Both the position numbers and the translations under genes were made by a program. Under the pieces are notes generated by a model. It searched no databases. It was not told the origin of the DNA and saw only the letters and a list, made by a program, of their open reading frames with translations. Shown one piece after another: positions 38,177-45,133 of a DNA stretch of 45,133 nt (the stretch's first letter is position 1; each line of letters starts with the position of its first letter). Source of the stretch: Phycisphaera mikurensis (GTDB lineage: Bacteria > Planctomycetota > B15-G4 > JADJEK01); contig DYIW01000002.1 of assembly GCA_020723465.1 (NCBI GenBank), forward strand, positions 7,048 to 52,180. The letters run 5' to 3'.

Positions 38177-38198
38177 CCGGCCGTCGCGGGACGGCCGG
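38177..38198. terminator. Bidirectional terminator-like hairpin between convergent genes
   Basis: A perfect 8-bp stem CCGGCCGT/ACGGCCGG with loop CGCGGG lies immediately after the TGA of the ATPase remnant. On the minus strand it lies 2 nt after the TAG of the selenocysteine-containing gene. Its position supports 38201 as the true end of that gene. No long T run follows. Confidence 0.6.
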
Positions 38199-38200
38199 GC

Positions 38201-40036
38201 CTACTCCTCCTTCTCCTCCTCGAGCAAGCCGAGCTTCTTCAGGGCCTCGTCGATGCGGTTCTCGCCGAAGCCGTACCACGCGTCCACGACCTTGCCCTCG
38301 CGGTCGATGACGTAGGTCATGGGAACGGCGCTCATGCCGAGGGTCTCGTACTTGCTGGTCACTTCCCAGGCCTTCTGCGAGGGGTCGAGCACGTTCGGGA
38401 AGGTGACCTTGTTCTCCTTCATGTAGTCGATGGCGATCTGGCGGTCATCGGCCTCGTTCAGGCCGAGGACGACCAGGCCCTTGTCGCGGTACTTCTCGTA
38501 GATTGCTTGGAGACTCCCTGTCTCCTCTCGGCAAGCGGGTCAGCCACAGCGCCACTTGTTCAGCCAGACCACGTTGCCGCGATAGTCCGAGAGGCGGATC
38601 GTGCTGCCGTCCACGGCCGGAAGCTCGAAGTCGGGCGCCTCGGCGCCCGGCGGCAGCAGGCCTTCCTCGATGGGCGGGAAGTCCCACTCCTTCCAGCCCT
38701 CGGGCGGCTTCCACTGGAACTGCTCGGGCGCGATCTCCGGGTTGAGCGTCACCTCGGACCAGTCCTCGTACACGAGCAGGTTGAAGCTGACGCGCACCAC
38801 CTCCTCGAGCTTGCGCGGCAGGTGGTCCTTCTTCGACAGCCACAGGTACCAGCTCCGCTGATGGTCCATGATGCTGACTTCGATCTTGTCGCACTCCTCA
38901 TCCGCGACCGCGTCGCTGCCCAGGCTCCGCACCCCGTCCACGTAGGGCTGCAGCGAGTCGGAGTAGCCGTGGAAGGTGCTCGGGTCGAGGATGGTCATCG
39001 ACATGCCGGCGCCCAGGCTGCCGACCTCGTGGCCGATGGAGTGGCGCCCGACCGGCGTGCGCTTCGTCATGTAGTACGAGTCCTTGTACTGCTCGTACTC
39101 CGCGGCGTACTTGCCGCCGTTCTCCTCCCACGGGTAGCGCGGCTTGCCGGGCGGCCAGTAGATCCAGAAGTGGTCGCCGTCGCCCACGAGCACGCCGGTC
39201 AGCTCGCCTTGCTCGTTGCAGACTTCCACGCGCGCGTAGTTCGGCTTCTTCAGCCAGATGCGGTACGTGGCCTTGGAGGGATGCTCGTCCCCCTCCCTGC
39301 CGAACTGGTAGCTGCTGACCCAGGAGAGCGACTCGGCTTCCCACATGGCGTCGATCATCGCGTCATAGAGGGCGCGGCCGGCTGCATCGCCCTCGAACTT
39401 GGGGGAGGGGCTCTCTTCCCCGGCGAACTGCGCGCCCGCGAACTGCGCGCCCGCGACCTGCGCCGGCTCCTCCGCGTCGAGCAGAGCCTGGACATCTTCG
39501 GTCACGTCACAGTTGCAGAAGAACTGCTCCCCGGCGCGCAGAACGTACGCGGCGCCGGATTCCTGGATGCCGGGATCGAGGATGCGGACCGCGCCCTTCT
39601 CGCGATCGACCTCGAAGCCTTTGCCCTCGAGGAGCCGCGCGCCGTTCAGGATCACGCGCACGCTGCCCGCGGCGAGGGGCCGGTGGAAGAGGAACAGCCC
39701 CGGATCGCGCACCCTGCCATGCACGAACAGCATGTCCACCGCGCAGTCGAAGGCGATCTCGCGCAGCAGGAAGATCTTCCCGCACAGGGGATCGTAGGCG
39801 AAGTCCACGCCGTGTTCGAGGGGCTGCATCTTGCTGGTGCGCCCGCCGGCGCAGATCGACACGTTCAGTCCCTCGGCCTCCAGGGGATTCATGAGCGTGA
39901 ACACGCGCGCGTCGTCGGTCGGCTGTGCGTTCGTGCCAACGACCCCCCCCGCCGCGCGCGCGGTTCCAGCGAACGCGGCGAGCAGCAGGAAGAGGGCGGT
40001 CAACGATCTCGCGGGAAGGGCGTGCGGCGCGGACAT
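38201..40036 (-). CDS. Exported DUF2092-like/TlpA-like thioredoxin fusion, selenoprotein (Sec in UPAC; UGA at 38540-38542)
   Basis: 611 residues with Sec at residue 499. It starts at 40036 with a signal peptide (ALFLLLAAFAGTARAAGG). Residues about 210-440 resemble a DUF2092/lipoprotein-carrier-like domain (ATYRIWLKKPNYARVEV, VLVGDGDHFWIYWPPG). From about 470 a TlpA/AhpC-like thioredoxin domain begins (GAEAPDFELPAVDGSTIRLS, NVVWLNKWRCG). Here UGA replaces the first Cys of the usual W-C-x-P-C-R active site: WRCG-U-PAC-REETGSL. It then runs on as a normal thioredoxin fold (YEKYRDKGLVVLGL, VPMTYVIDREGKVV) to TAG at 38201-38203. A 6-bp SECIS-like hairpin follows the UGA. Read as a stop, the thioredoxin domain would be cut at its catalytic residue. 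It likely acts as an envelope thiol-disulfide oxidoreductase. Confidence 0.9.
38509..38525 (-). promoter_or_regulatory. SECIS-like hairpin of the TlpA-like selenoprotein
   Basis: Fifteen nt after the UGA, a perfect stem GGAGAC/GTCTCC encloses AGGGA (loop at +21 to +25). A lower helix GCTT/AAGC (+4 to +7 with +32 to +35) closes the element. Spacing and loop are the same as in the two other selenoprotein genes here, although the coding sequence is unrelated, which argues that the geometry is selected. Confidence 0.8.
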
Positions 40037-40122
40037 GGCGGCGGCCTCCTGGCGCGGGCAAGGCGCGGCCGGCGCCTCGCGCCTGCGCTTTCCCCCAGCT
40101 TACGGATCGATCGTGCCCCGTG

Positions 40123-41799
40123 TTAGTTGCGGATGTCGATGTTCAGCCCGTTCGTGGTCGAGAAGCCCTGGGCGCCCGCGCCCGGGTCGGGCAGAAACGC
40201 CTGGGCGCGCACCAGCACGTTCGCCATGCCGGAGGGGATCTGGGCCGGGACGCTGATTGCGCCTGCTCCCGGGCCGCTGCCGCCGAGAGGAAGCGGCAGG
40301 ATGAGCGCGATCGGGTCGACGAGCAGGGTGCAGCCTCCGCCCGCGGGAATGGAGACCGCGTTCAGGCCGACGAAGAGGAAGGCGAGAACACCGCCCAGAC
40401 CGCCTTCGATCTCGAGCGTCACGACGCTCCCCGGCGAGGCGCAGCCCGAGAGCGCGAGCAGCGGCGTGAAGCCTGCGGATCCGGGGCAGCCCGCGCCATA
40501 GGCGGAAACGCTGCCGGGGCAGGGCACGCCGCTGTAGGCGAATGCCGCGCCGGCGTTCCAGCCGTTCGTGTCCTCGGCGAGCGCTCCCACCACGAAGTCG
40601 TCGCGCCCGTCGGCGTCGACGTCGCCCGTGTCGCGCACGGCGTGGCCGAGCTGGTCGCCCGTGGTCCCGTCCATCGTGAAGAGCACGGCGCCGCTCGCAC
40701 CCGAGAAGACGCGTACCCGGCCGGCCTGGTTCCCGCCGGCGCTGGCCTTGGGAGCGCCGACCAGGAAGTCGGCGTAGCCGTCGCCGTTGACGTCGCCCGC
40801 GCCGTCCACGCTGTGGCCGAACCAGTTCCCGGCCGCGTCGCCGTTGACGTGGTAGAGGATCGTGCCGTCCTTGCCGGAGAAGACGCGCGCGCTGCCCGCG
40901 TCCGCGCCGGTGTTGTCGTCGTAGAAGGCGCCGGCGATGACGTCATCGAAGCCGTCCTGGTTGACGTCGCCGGCGTCGCCCACGCAGTAGCCCAGGCGAT
41001 CATCCGCGGAGTCGCCGTAGAACGAATGGAGCTTTGCGCCGGTCTTCCCCGAGAAGACCCAGGCGGCGCCGGAGTAAATGCCGTGCAGGTTGTAGGAGTG
41101 ATCCCCCACGACCAGGTCCGGGTAGGAGTCGGCGTTCACATCGCCCGCGGCACTCACCCAGATGCCGAAGAAGAAGCCGTTCGCGTCGCCCTGGAACGTG
41201 TGGAGGATCGAGCCGTCCTGGCCGGAATAGACCAGCGCAGCTCCATAGGTGTTCTTGTGCACCGCGCCGACGATGACGTCGTCGAAGCCGTCCTTGTTCA
41301 CGTCGCCCGCGGCGCTGACCGAGCGGCCCAGCATGTCGTTCGCGGCCGCGCCGTGAAAGGCGTGCAGCAGCGATCCATTCAGGCCGGAATACACGAAGGC
41401 GCTGCCCGAGTAGTTGCCAGCAGTGCTGTCGCCCAGGGCGCCGGCGATGACGTCGTCGTGGCCGTCCTGGTTGACGTCCCCCGCGCCGCTCACCGCCCAG
41501 CCGAGCTGATCGGAGGTGGAGTCGCCGTGGAAGGTGTAGAGGAGCGCGCCGTTCGCGCCAGAGTAGACGCGCGCGCTGCCGGACTGGATGCCGTTGACGC
41601 TGGAGTAGGGGGCGCCCACGATGATGTCCGCGAAGCCGTCCCGATCCACGTCGCCCGCGCCGCTGACCGCGGCACCCTGCAGATCGCCCGCGTTGCCGTA
41701 GAAGGAATGCAGGATGCCCTGGGCGCCTGCGCCTCTCGCGAGCAGGACCAGCAGCCCGGCTGTAACCAGGTTCATGAAAACGCGTTGCGAGCTGTGCAT
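40123..41799 (-). CDS. Secreted FG-GAP seven-bladed propeller protein
   Basis: 558 residues from an ATG at 41799 with AGGAGA 8-9 nt upstream and a signal peptide (VTAGLLVLLARGAGA). Seven integrin-alpha-like FG-GAP repeats follow, each with a Ca-binding loop such as GDVDRDGFADIIVGAP, GDVNQDGHDDVIAGAL, GDVNKDGFDDVIVGAV and GDVNGDGYADFLVGAP. This is the number expected for one closed beta-propeller. After about residue 445 comes a C-terminal domain rich in Gly and Cys (CPGSVSAYGAGCPG, LSGCASPGSVVTLEIEGGLGG, LPLPLGGSGPGAGA). I associate that domain with secreted proteins of planctomycetes. Likely surface attached and structural or adhesive; no enzyme motif is present. Confidence 0.88.
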   Translation of the reverse strand: MHSSQRVFMNLVTAGLLVLLARGAGAQGILHSFYGNAGDLQGAAVSGAGDVDRDGFADIIVGAPYSSVNGIQSGSARVYSGANGALLYTFHGDSTSDQLGWAVSGAGDVNQDGHDDVIAGALGDSTAGNYSGSAFVYSGLNGSLLHAFHGAAANDMLGRSVSAAGDVNKDGFDDVIVGAVHKNTYGAALVYSGQDGSILHTFQGDANGFFFGIWVSAAGDVNADSYPDLVVGDHSYNLHGIYSGAAWVFSGKTGAKLHSFYGDSADDRLGYCVGDAGDVNQDGFDDVIAGAFYDDNTGADAGSARVFSGKDGTILYHVNGDAAGNWFGHSVDGAGDVNGDGYADFLVGAPKASAGGNQAGRVRVFSGASGAVLFTMDGTTGDQLGHAVRDTGDVDADGRDDFVVGALAEDTNGWNAGAAFAYSGVPCPGSVSAYGAGCPGSAGFTPLLALSGCASPGSVVTLEIEGGLGGVLAFLFVGLNAVSIPAGGGCTLLVDPIALILPLPLGGSGPGAGAISVPAQIPSGMANVLVRAQAFLPDPGAGAQGFSTTNGLNIDIRN

Positions 41800-41998
41800 G
41801 GGCTGGTCTCCTGATCGTGAGGTGCGTGGCTTGGGGCGATGTCCATCCTCTCGGCTGATGCCGGACGATTCCCAAGCGCACTCCCGCGCGCTCTGCTTCG
41901 CGGAAAACCGCTGGCGCGAGCGGAGCGCGACCGAGGGTGCGCCGGCGCGGTACGATGCGCGGGAAACGCGCCCTGCCCTGGCGGGGCGGAGGATGGCG

Positions 41999-42655
41999 AT
42001 GAACGCGGACCTGGAGGCGATGCACCGCGGCATCCTCGCGGGCGACCAGAAGGTCGTGGGCGAGGAGGTCGAGAGGGCGCTCGGCGCTGGCATCGAGCCC
42101 GAGCGGATCCTGCGCGAGGGGCTGATCCCGGCCATGCGCGAGACCGGCCGCCTCTTCGAGGAGGGGCAGTACTTCCTGCCTGAAATGCTCGTGGCCGCGC
42201 GCGCCATGAAGGCGGCGCTCAAGGTGCTCGAGCCGCTTCTCTCCGCGGCCCGGGTCGAGCCGATCGGCACGGTGGTGATCGGCACGGTCGAGGGTGACCT
42301 GCACGACATCGGCAAGAACATCGTGTCGATGATGTTGAACGGCGTGGGCTTCGCCGTGCGGGACCTGGGCGCGGACGTGAAGGCCGAGCGCTTCGTCGCG
42401 GCCGTGCGCGAGGGCGGCGCGGACATCGTGGCCATGTCGGCGCTGCTCTCCACCACGATGCCCAACATGAAGAAGACGATCGACGCCCTGCGCGCGGCCG
42501 GGCTCAGGGAGCGGGTGAAGGTGCTCGTCGGCGGGGCGCCGCTCAGCGCCGCGCGCGCAGAGGAGATCGGCGCCGACGGCTACTCCGAGGACGCAAGCAA
42601 GGCCGCGCGCCTGGCCAGCACCTGGCTGGCCGCGCGAGGAGCCGACGATGCATGA
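41999..42655 (+). CDS. Corrinoid (B12-binding) methyltransferase protein, MtaC/MttC-like
   Basis: 218 residues. The ATG at 41999 (GGAGG 6 nt upstream) is preferred over the in-frame ATG at 41993, which touches the ribosome site. The N-terminal half is a helical cap domain (MRETGRLFEEGQYFLPEMLVAARAMKAAL). The C-terminal half is a Rossmann B12-binding domain with the signature GDLHDIGKNIV (DxHxxG, the His that ligands cobalt), LGADVKAERFV, MSALLSTTMPNMKKTI and VLVGGAPLS. Such proteins shuttle methyl groups from methanol, methylamines or methoxy compounds to a methyl acceptor. The substrate-specific methyltransferase partner is not in the window. It overlaps hypA by 8 nt. Confidence 0.92.
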   Translation: MNADLEAMHRGILAGDQKVVGEEVERALGAGIEPERILREGLIPAMRETGRLFEEGQYFLPEMLVAARAMKAALKVLEPLLSAARVEPIGTVVIGTVEGDLHDIGKNIVSMMLNGVGFAVRDLGADVKAERFVAAVREGGADIVAMSALLSTTMPNMKKTIDALRAAGLRERVKVLVGGAPLSAARAEEIGADGYSEDASKAARLASTWLAARGADDA

Positions 42656-43058
42656 GTTCGCACTGGCCGACGCCGTGATCCGCTCGGCCCTGGAGTTCGC
42701 CGAGCAGGGGGGAATCGCGCGCATCACCAAGCTCGTGGTCCGGATCGGCGAGCTGCAGACCATCGCGCGCGAGGTCTTCGACTACGCGCTCAAGGAGATC
42801 ATGCCCGCGGCCGAGCCGCGCCTGGCAGAGGCGGTGATCGTGCTCGAGACCGAGCCGGCGCGCTTCCGCTGCCGGCCCTGCGCGCACGAGTTCACGCTGG
42901 CCGAGAGCGGCGGCCCCAAGGAAGCCGAGGACGCCGAGGCCATGCACTTCATCCCGGAGCTGGCGCACGCCTGCCTGCGCTGCCCGCGCTGCCAGAGCCC
43001 GGACTTCGAGCTGCTCGAAGGCCGCGGCGTGAGCATCGCCTCGATCGAGGGAGAGTGA
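42648..43058 (+). CDS. hypA: Hydrogenase nickel-insertion protein HypA
   Basis: 136 residues. It begins with the nickel-binding MHE motif and has a zinc site of two CxxC pairs (FRCRPCAHEF and CLRCPRCQSP). It delivers Ni to the hydrogenase large subunit, here presumably MvhA. The insert between the two zinc pairs is somewhat longer than usual (ESGGPKEAEDAEAMHFIPEL), a variation also seen in some family members. It overlaps the corrinoid gene (8 nt) and the ATPase gene that follows (4 nt), so the three genes look translationally coupled. Confidence 0.93.
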   Translation: MHEFALADAVIRSALEFAEQGGIARITKLVVRIGELQTIAREVFDYALKEIMPAAEPRLAEAVIVLETEPARFRCRPCAHEFTLAESGGPKEAEDAEAMHFIPELAHACLRCPRCQSPDFELLEGRGVSIASIEGE

Positions 43059-43789
43059 CGCAGATGGATCCGCGGCTTTCCGTGGTCGGCGCGCGCCTCG
43101 CGGGAGCGGCGCGCATCCTCGGCGTGACCGGCGGCAAGGGCGGCATCGGCAAGAGCTGCGTGGCGTCCGCCCTGGCCCTGGCTCTCGCCCGCGCCGGCCG
43201 CAGATGCGGCCTGCTCGACCTCGACCTCACCGGCCCGACGGACCACGTCATCCTGGGCGCGCCCGCCGGCTTTCCCGAGGAAGCGCACGGCGTGGAGCCG
43301 CCGCTCTGCTCCGGCGTGCGCTTCATGTCGCTGACCTGCTTCGCCGGCGAGCGGCCGGCGCCCCTGCGCGGCGCGGACGTGACCAACGCCCTGCTGGAGA
43401 TCCTGGCCATCACGCGCTGGGGCGAGCTGGACGCGCTGATCATCGACCTGCCGCCCGGCCTGGGGGACGCAGCCATGGACTGCGTGCGCCTGATCCCGCG
43501 TGCCGAGTACCTCGTGGTGGCGAACGCCTCGCGCGTGGTGCAGGAGACCGTGCGCAGGAATCTGCGCCTGCTCACCGAGATGAAGGCGCCGGTCCGTGGC
43601 GTGGTGGAGAACATGGCCAGGAGCGGTTCGGACGAAGTTCGCCGCCTGGCCGCGGAGCACGGCGCGCCCTTCCTGGGGAGCCTGCCCTTCGACGAGACCC
43701 TGGAACCGGCGATCGGCAGCGCCGAGCGGCTGGCGCGCACGCCCTTCTTCGCGGCCGTGAGCGCTCTGCGCAAGACTCTGTTCCCCTGA
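43055..43789 (+). CDS. Mrp/NBP35-family P-loop ATPase
   Basis: 244 residues from a GTG at 43055 that overlaps hypA; an ATG at 43064 is a possible alternative. The deviant Walker A motif is GGKGGIGKSCVASALAL, followed by LLDLDLTGPTDHVILG and Walker B-like ALIIDLPPGLGDAAMD. This places it in the MinD/Mrp/NBP35 SIMIBI ATPases, which act as Fe-S cluster carriers or metal chaperones. I see no C-terminal CxxC cluster site. Its tight coupling to hypA suggests that it may stand in for the GTPase HypB in Ni or Fe-S delivery; no hypB is visible in the window. That is inference. Confidence 0.8.
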   Translation: MTQMDPRLSVVGARLAGAARILGVTGGKGGIGKSCVASALALALARAGRRCGLLDLDLTGPTDHVILGAPAGFPEEAHGVEPPLCSGVRFMSLTCFAGERPAPLRGADVTNALLEILAITRWGELDALIIDLPPGLGDAAMDCVRLIPRAEYLVVANASRVVQETVRRNLRLLTEMKAPVRGVVENMARSGSDEVRRLAAEHGAPFLGSLPFDETLEPAIGSAERLARTPFFAAVSALRKTLFP

Positions 43790-43805
43790 GTCCGGGAACG
43801 CGCGT

Positions 43806-44516
43806 TCAGCGCAGCCACGAGCTCCAGGGCTTGACCGCGTTCTCCCAGAGGTCCTCCGCGTCCCAGGCGCCGGGCGTGCGCGGCGGAACCACGTCGAAGA
43901 GCAGGCCGGCCATGAACGTGATCCACGTCCAGTCGGCGTCCGGGAGCTTCGCCAGCTTGTCCCCCAGGGCGCGCAGGCTGTCCCCTTCGGCCAGGCCGAG
44001 CAGGCCCGCGCCGCTGCCATCGGGCTCGACGCGCAGCTTCCTGGCGTCGTAATGGACGCGGACCACCTCGCTTTTCTCGGCGACCAGGCGCCGCGAGAGC
44101 GCTTCGGCACGCGCCTGGACGAAGACCGGGTGCTTCGCGCGGGAGCGCAGGCGCTCCAGGTCGGCGCGGAACGCGCCCGTCTGCAGGCTGCGCAGGAAGG
44201 CGTGCCAGGTCCAGTCCTCCTGCATGAGGTAGCCGGCCTTGACCGAGCGCGCGAGCGTGGCGATCGCGGTGCCGTGCAGCCCCTTCTCGACGCAGAACCC
44301 GACGAAGGCGCGCGCCGGCACACCCTCGGAGACAAAGGCGACCTTGCCGTAGCGGTAGTGCGGAGGCTTGCGCGACGGCACCAGCCACCAGGTGGTGTCG
44401 CTGCGGTCGAAGCGCTCGAAGGGCACGGCGGCCAGGAAGTCCTCTCCCTGGTCCCGGCTGTAGGCCACGACCGCCTCGATGGCGTCTTCCGTGGTTTCGA
44501 AGGAAGTCTGGAGCAT
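43806..44516 (-). CDS. Conserved-type protein of unknown function
   Basis: 236 residues from an ATG at 44516. No signal peptide or membrane helix, so probably cytoplasmic. It reads as an alpha/beta protein (FETTEDAIEAVVAYSRDQGEDF at the N-terminus, RYGKVAFVSEGV, FVGFCVEKGL, WTWHAFLRSLQTG, FVQARAEALSRRLVAEKSEVVRVHYDARKL, TWITFMAGLLFDVVPP). No catalytic motif or family was recognised. It ends convergently with the ATPase gene (16 nt apart, around a short palindrome) and begins toward hypE on the same strand, about 133 nt away. A role near the hydrogenase maturation genes is possible only by position. Confidence 0.65.
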   Translation of the reverse strand: MLQTSFETTEDAIEAVVAYSRDQGEDFLAAVPFERFDRSDTTWWLVPSRKPPHYRYGKVAFVSEGVPARAFVGFCVEKGLHGTAIATLARSVKAGYLMQEDWTWHAFLRSLQTGAFRADLERLRSRAKHPVFVQARAEALSRRLVAEKSEVVRVHYDARKLRVEPDGSGAGLLGLAEGDSLRALGDKLAKLPDADWTWITFMAGLLFDVVPPRTPGAWDAEDLWENAVKPWSSWLR

Positions 44517-44649
44517 GGACGAACCCTGAGTCGTGTCGGACGGGGCCGCCCCGCTCGTGGGCTTTCCTTCGGAGCCGACGAGGTTCGAATCTAGGAGCGT
44601 CGCGCCCGCTGCGCCATGCCGAGGAAACAGGAATTGCGTCTCGGCGCGC

Positions 44650-45133
44650 TCAGCAGATGCGCGGGAGCTGCTCGCCGCTCAGCATGTCCACGATGCGCGT
44701 GCCGCCGATGGTGCTCTGCAGCACGACCTTGCCGGGGTGGCTCTCGACCACCTCGCCGATCCGCGCCGCGTCGCGGCCGAGGGGATGCGCGCGCATGACC
44801 GCGAGAACCTGGGCGGCGACCTGTGGTGCGACGATGACCAGGCACTTGCCCTCGTTGGCCACGTAGAGGGGGTCGAGCCCGAGGAACTCGCAGGCGCCCT
44901 TGACCTCTTCCCGCACCGGGATGGCGCGCTCGTCGAGGCGCACGCCCAGGCGCGCCTGCGCGGCGATCTCGTTCAGCGCGCTGGCCACGCCCCCGCGCGT
45001 GGGATCGCGCAGCACGTGCACCTGCATCTCTCCGGCTTCGAGCACGCGTTCGACCAGGCCGGCGAGCGGCGCCGAGTCGCTCTGCAGCGGCGTCGCGAAC
45101 TCCAGGCCTTCGCGCACCGAGAGGATCGCGACG
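44650..45133 (-). CDS. hypE: Hydrogenase maturation protein HypE (C-terminal part, runs off right edge)
   Basis: 161 codons are visible, open to the right edge; the N-terminal half lies outside. HypE belongs to the PurM/ThiL/SelD superfamily. With HypF it turns the C-terminal carbamoylated Cys into thiocyanate, the source of the CN ligand of the Ni-Fe site. The visible part matches the family well (AILSVREGLEF, VLRDPTRGGVASALNEIAAQA, GACEFLGLDPLYVANEGKC, MRAHPLG, GGTRIVDMLSGEQLPRIC) and ends with the catalytic Cys of the terminal PRIC. The superfamily also contains SelD, but the PRIC end identifies HypE. Other hyp genes probably continue to the right. Confidence 0.93.
   Translation of the reverse strand, partial: VAILSVREGLEFATPLQSDSAPLAGLVERVLEAGEMQVHVLRDPTRGGVASALNEIAAQARLGVRLDERAIPVREEVKGACEFLGLDPLYVANEGKCLVIVAPQVAAQVLAVMRAHPLGRDAARIGEVVESHPGKVVLQSTIGGTRIVDMLSGEQLPRIC

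Noticed and set aside
44650..45133. selD (selenophosphate synthetase) at the right edge
   Set aside because: The superfamily is the same, but the C-terminal PRIC and DPTRGGVASALNEIA identify HypE.

Overview
The window is GC-rich, gene-dense bacterial DNA. Likely origin is an uncultivated, at least partly anaerobic Planctomycetota-like bacterium. This is inferred from an ECF sigma factor fused to a membrane helix and a long carboxypeptidase-regulatory-like exterior, an FG-GAP propeller with a Cys/Gly-rich C-terminal domain of a kind I associate with planctomycetes, and many secreted proteins of unknown function. No rRNA gene or housekeeping marker is present to fix the phylum.

Layout. 1-8.3 kb: envelope genes (a partial regulatory-like protein, a secreted protein, the sigma fusion, a secreted protein plus a matrixin protease). 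8.4-17.2 kb: a selenocysteine locus. On the minus strand lie tRNA-Sec(UCA), selA, selB and a NapH-like 4Fe-4S membrane protein, flanked by two members of a secreted protein family. 17.5-23.1 kb: pta-ackA, a TAT-exported TIM-barrel protein and an M24 peptidase. 23.1-25 kb: decayed intergenic repeats, a small membrane protein and a damaged AbiEii-type toxin locus. 25.1-30.8 kb: a copper P-type ATPase, a caspase-like secreted protein, a kinase-like protein and a MntA/HepT toxin-antitoxin pair. 31.1-37.1 kb: an A-type Fe-S carrier and an HdrA-MvhD / MvhG / MvhA hydrogenase operon with its maturation protease. 37.1-41.8 kb: a 5'-truncated ATPase, a thioredoxin-fold secreted protein and the FG-GAP protein. 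42-45.1 kb: a corrinoid protein, HypA, an Mrp-type ATPase and the 3' part of hypE.

Main discovery. Three genes that appear to stop early at UGA continue in frame with real, conserved protein. (i,ii) Two paralogous secreted proteins (8410-9858 minus and 15729-17198 plus) both read ...YG-UGA-GF[S/T]CSA.W.GP..., with 17 of 28 residues identical after the UGA. (iii) A secreted DUF2092-like/TlpA-like fusion (38201-40036 minus) has UGA exactly where the first Cys of the thioredoxin CxxC belongs, giving UPAC. After each UGA there are 14 nt, then a 5-6 bp helix, then a 5-nt loop of the form A-N-G-G-R, as expected of a bacterial SECIS hairpin. The Sec machinery lies between the first two genes. A fourth, weaker candidate (15350-15625) would end in CPT-U-Q and has a similar hairpin. 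The two-member family looks like an undescribed exported selenoprotein family. I could not search databases, so novelty is a judgement.

How the genes may work together: pta/ackA, the HdrA-coupled [NiFe] hydrogenase with its hyp genes and the methyltransferase corrinoid protein suggest H2- and acetate-linked anaerobic metabolism. The exported selenoproteins and the NapH-like protein may form an envelope redox system; that last link is inference.
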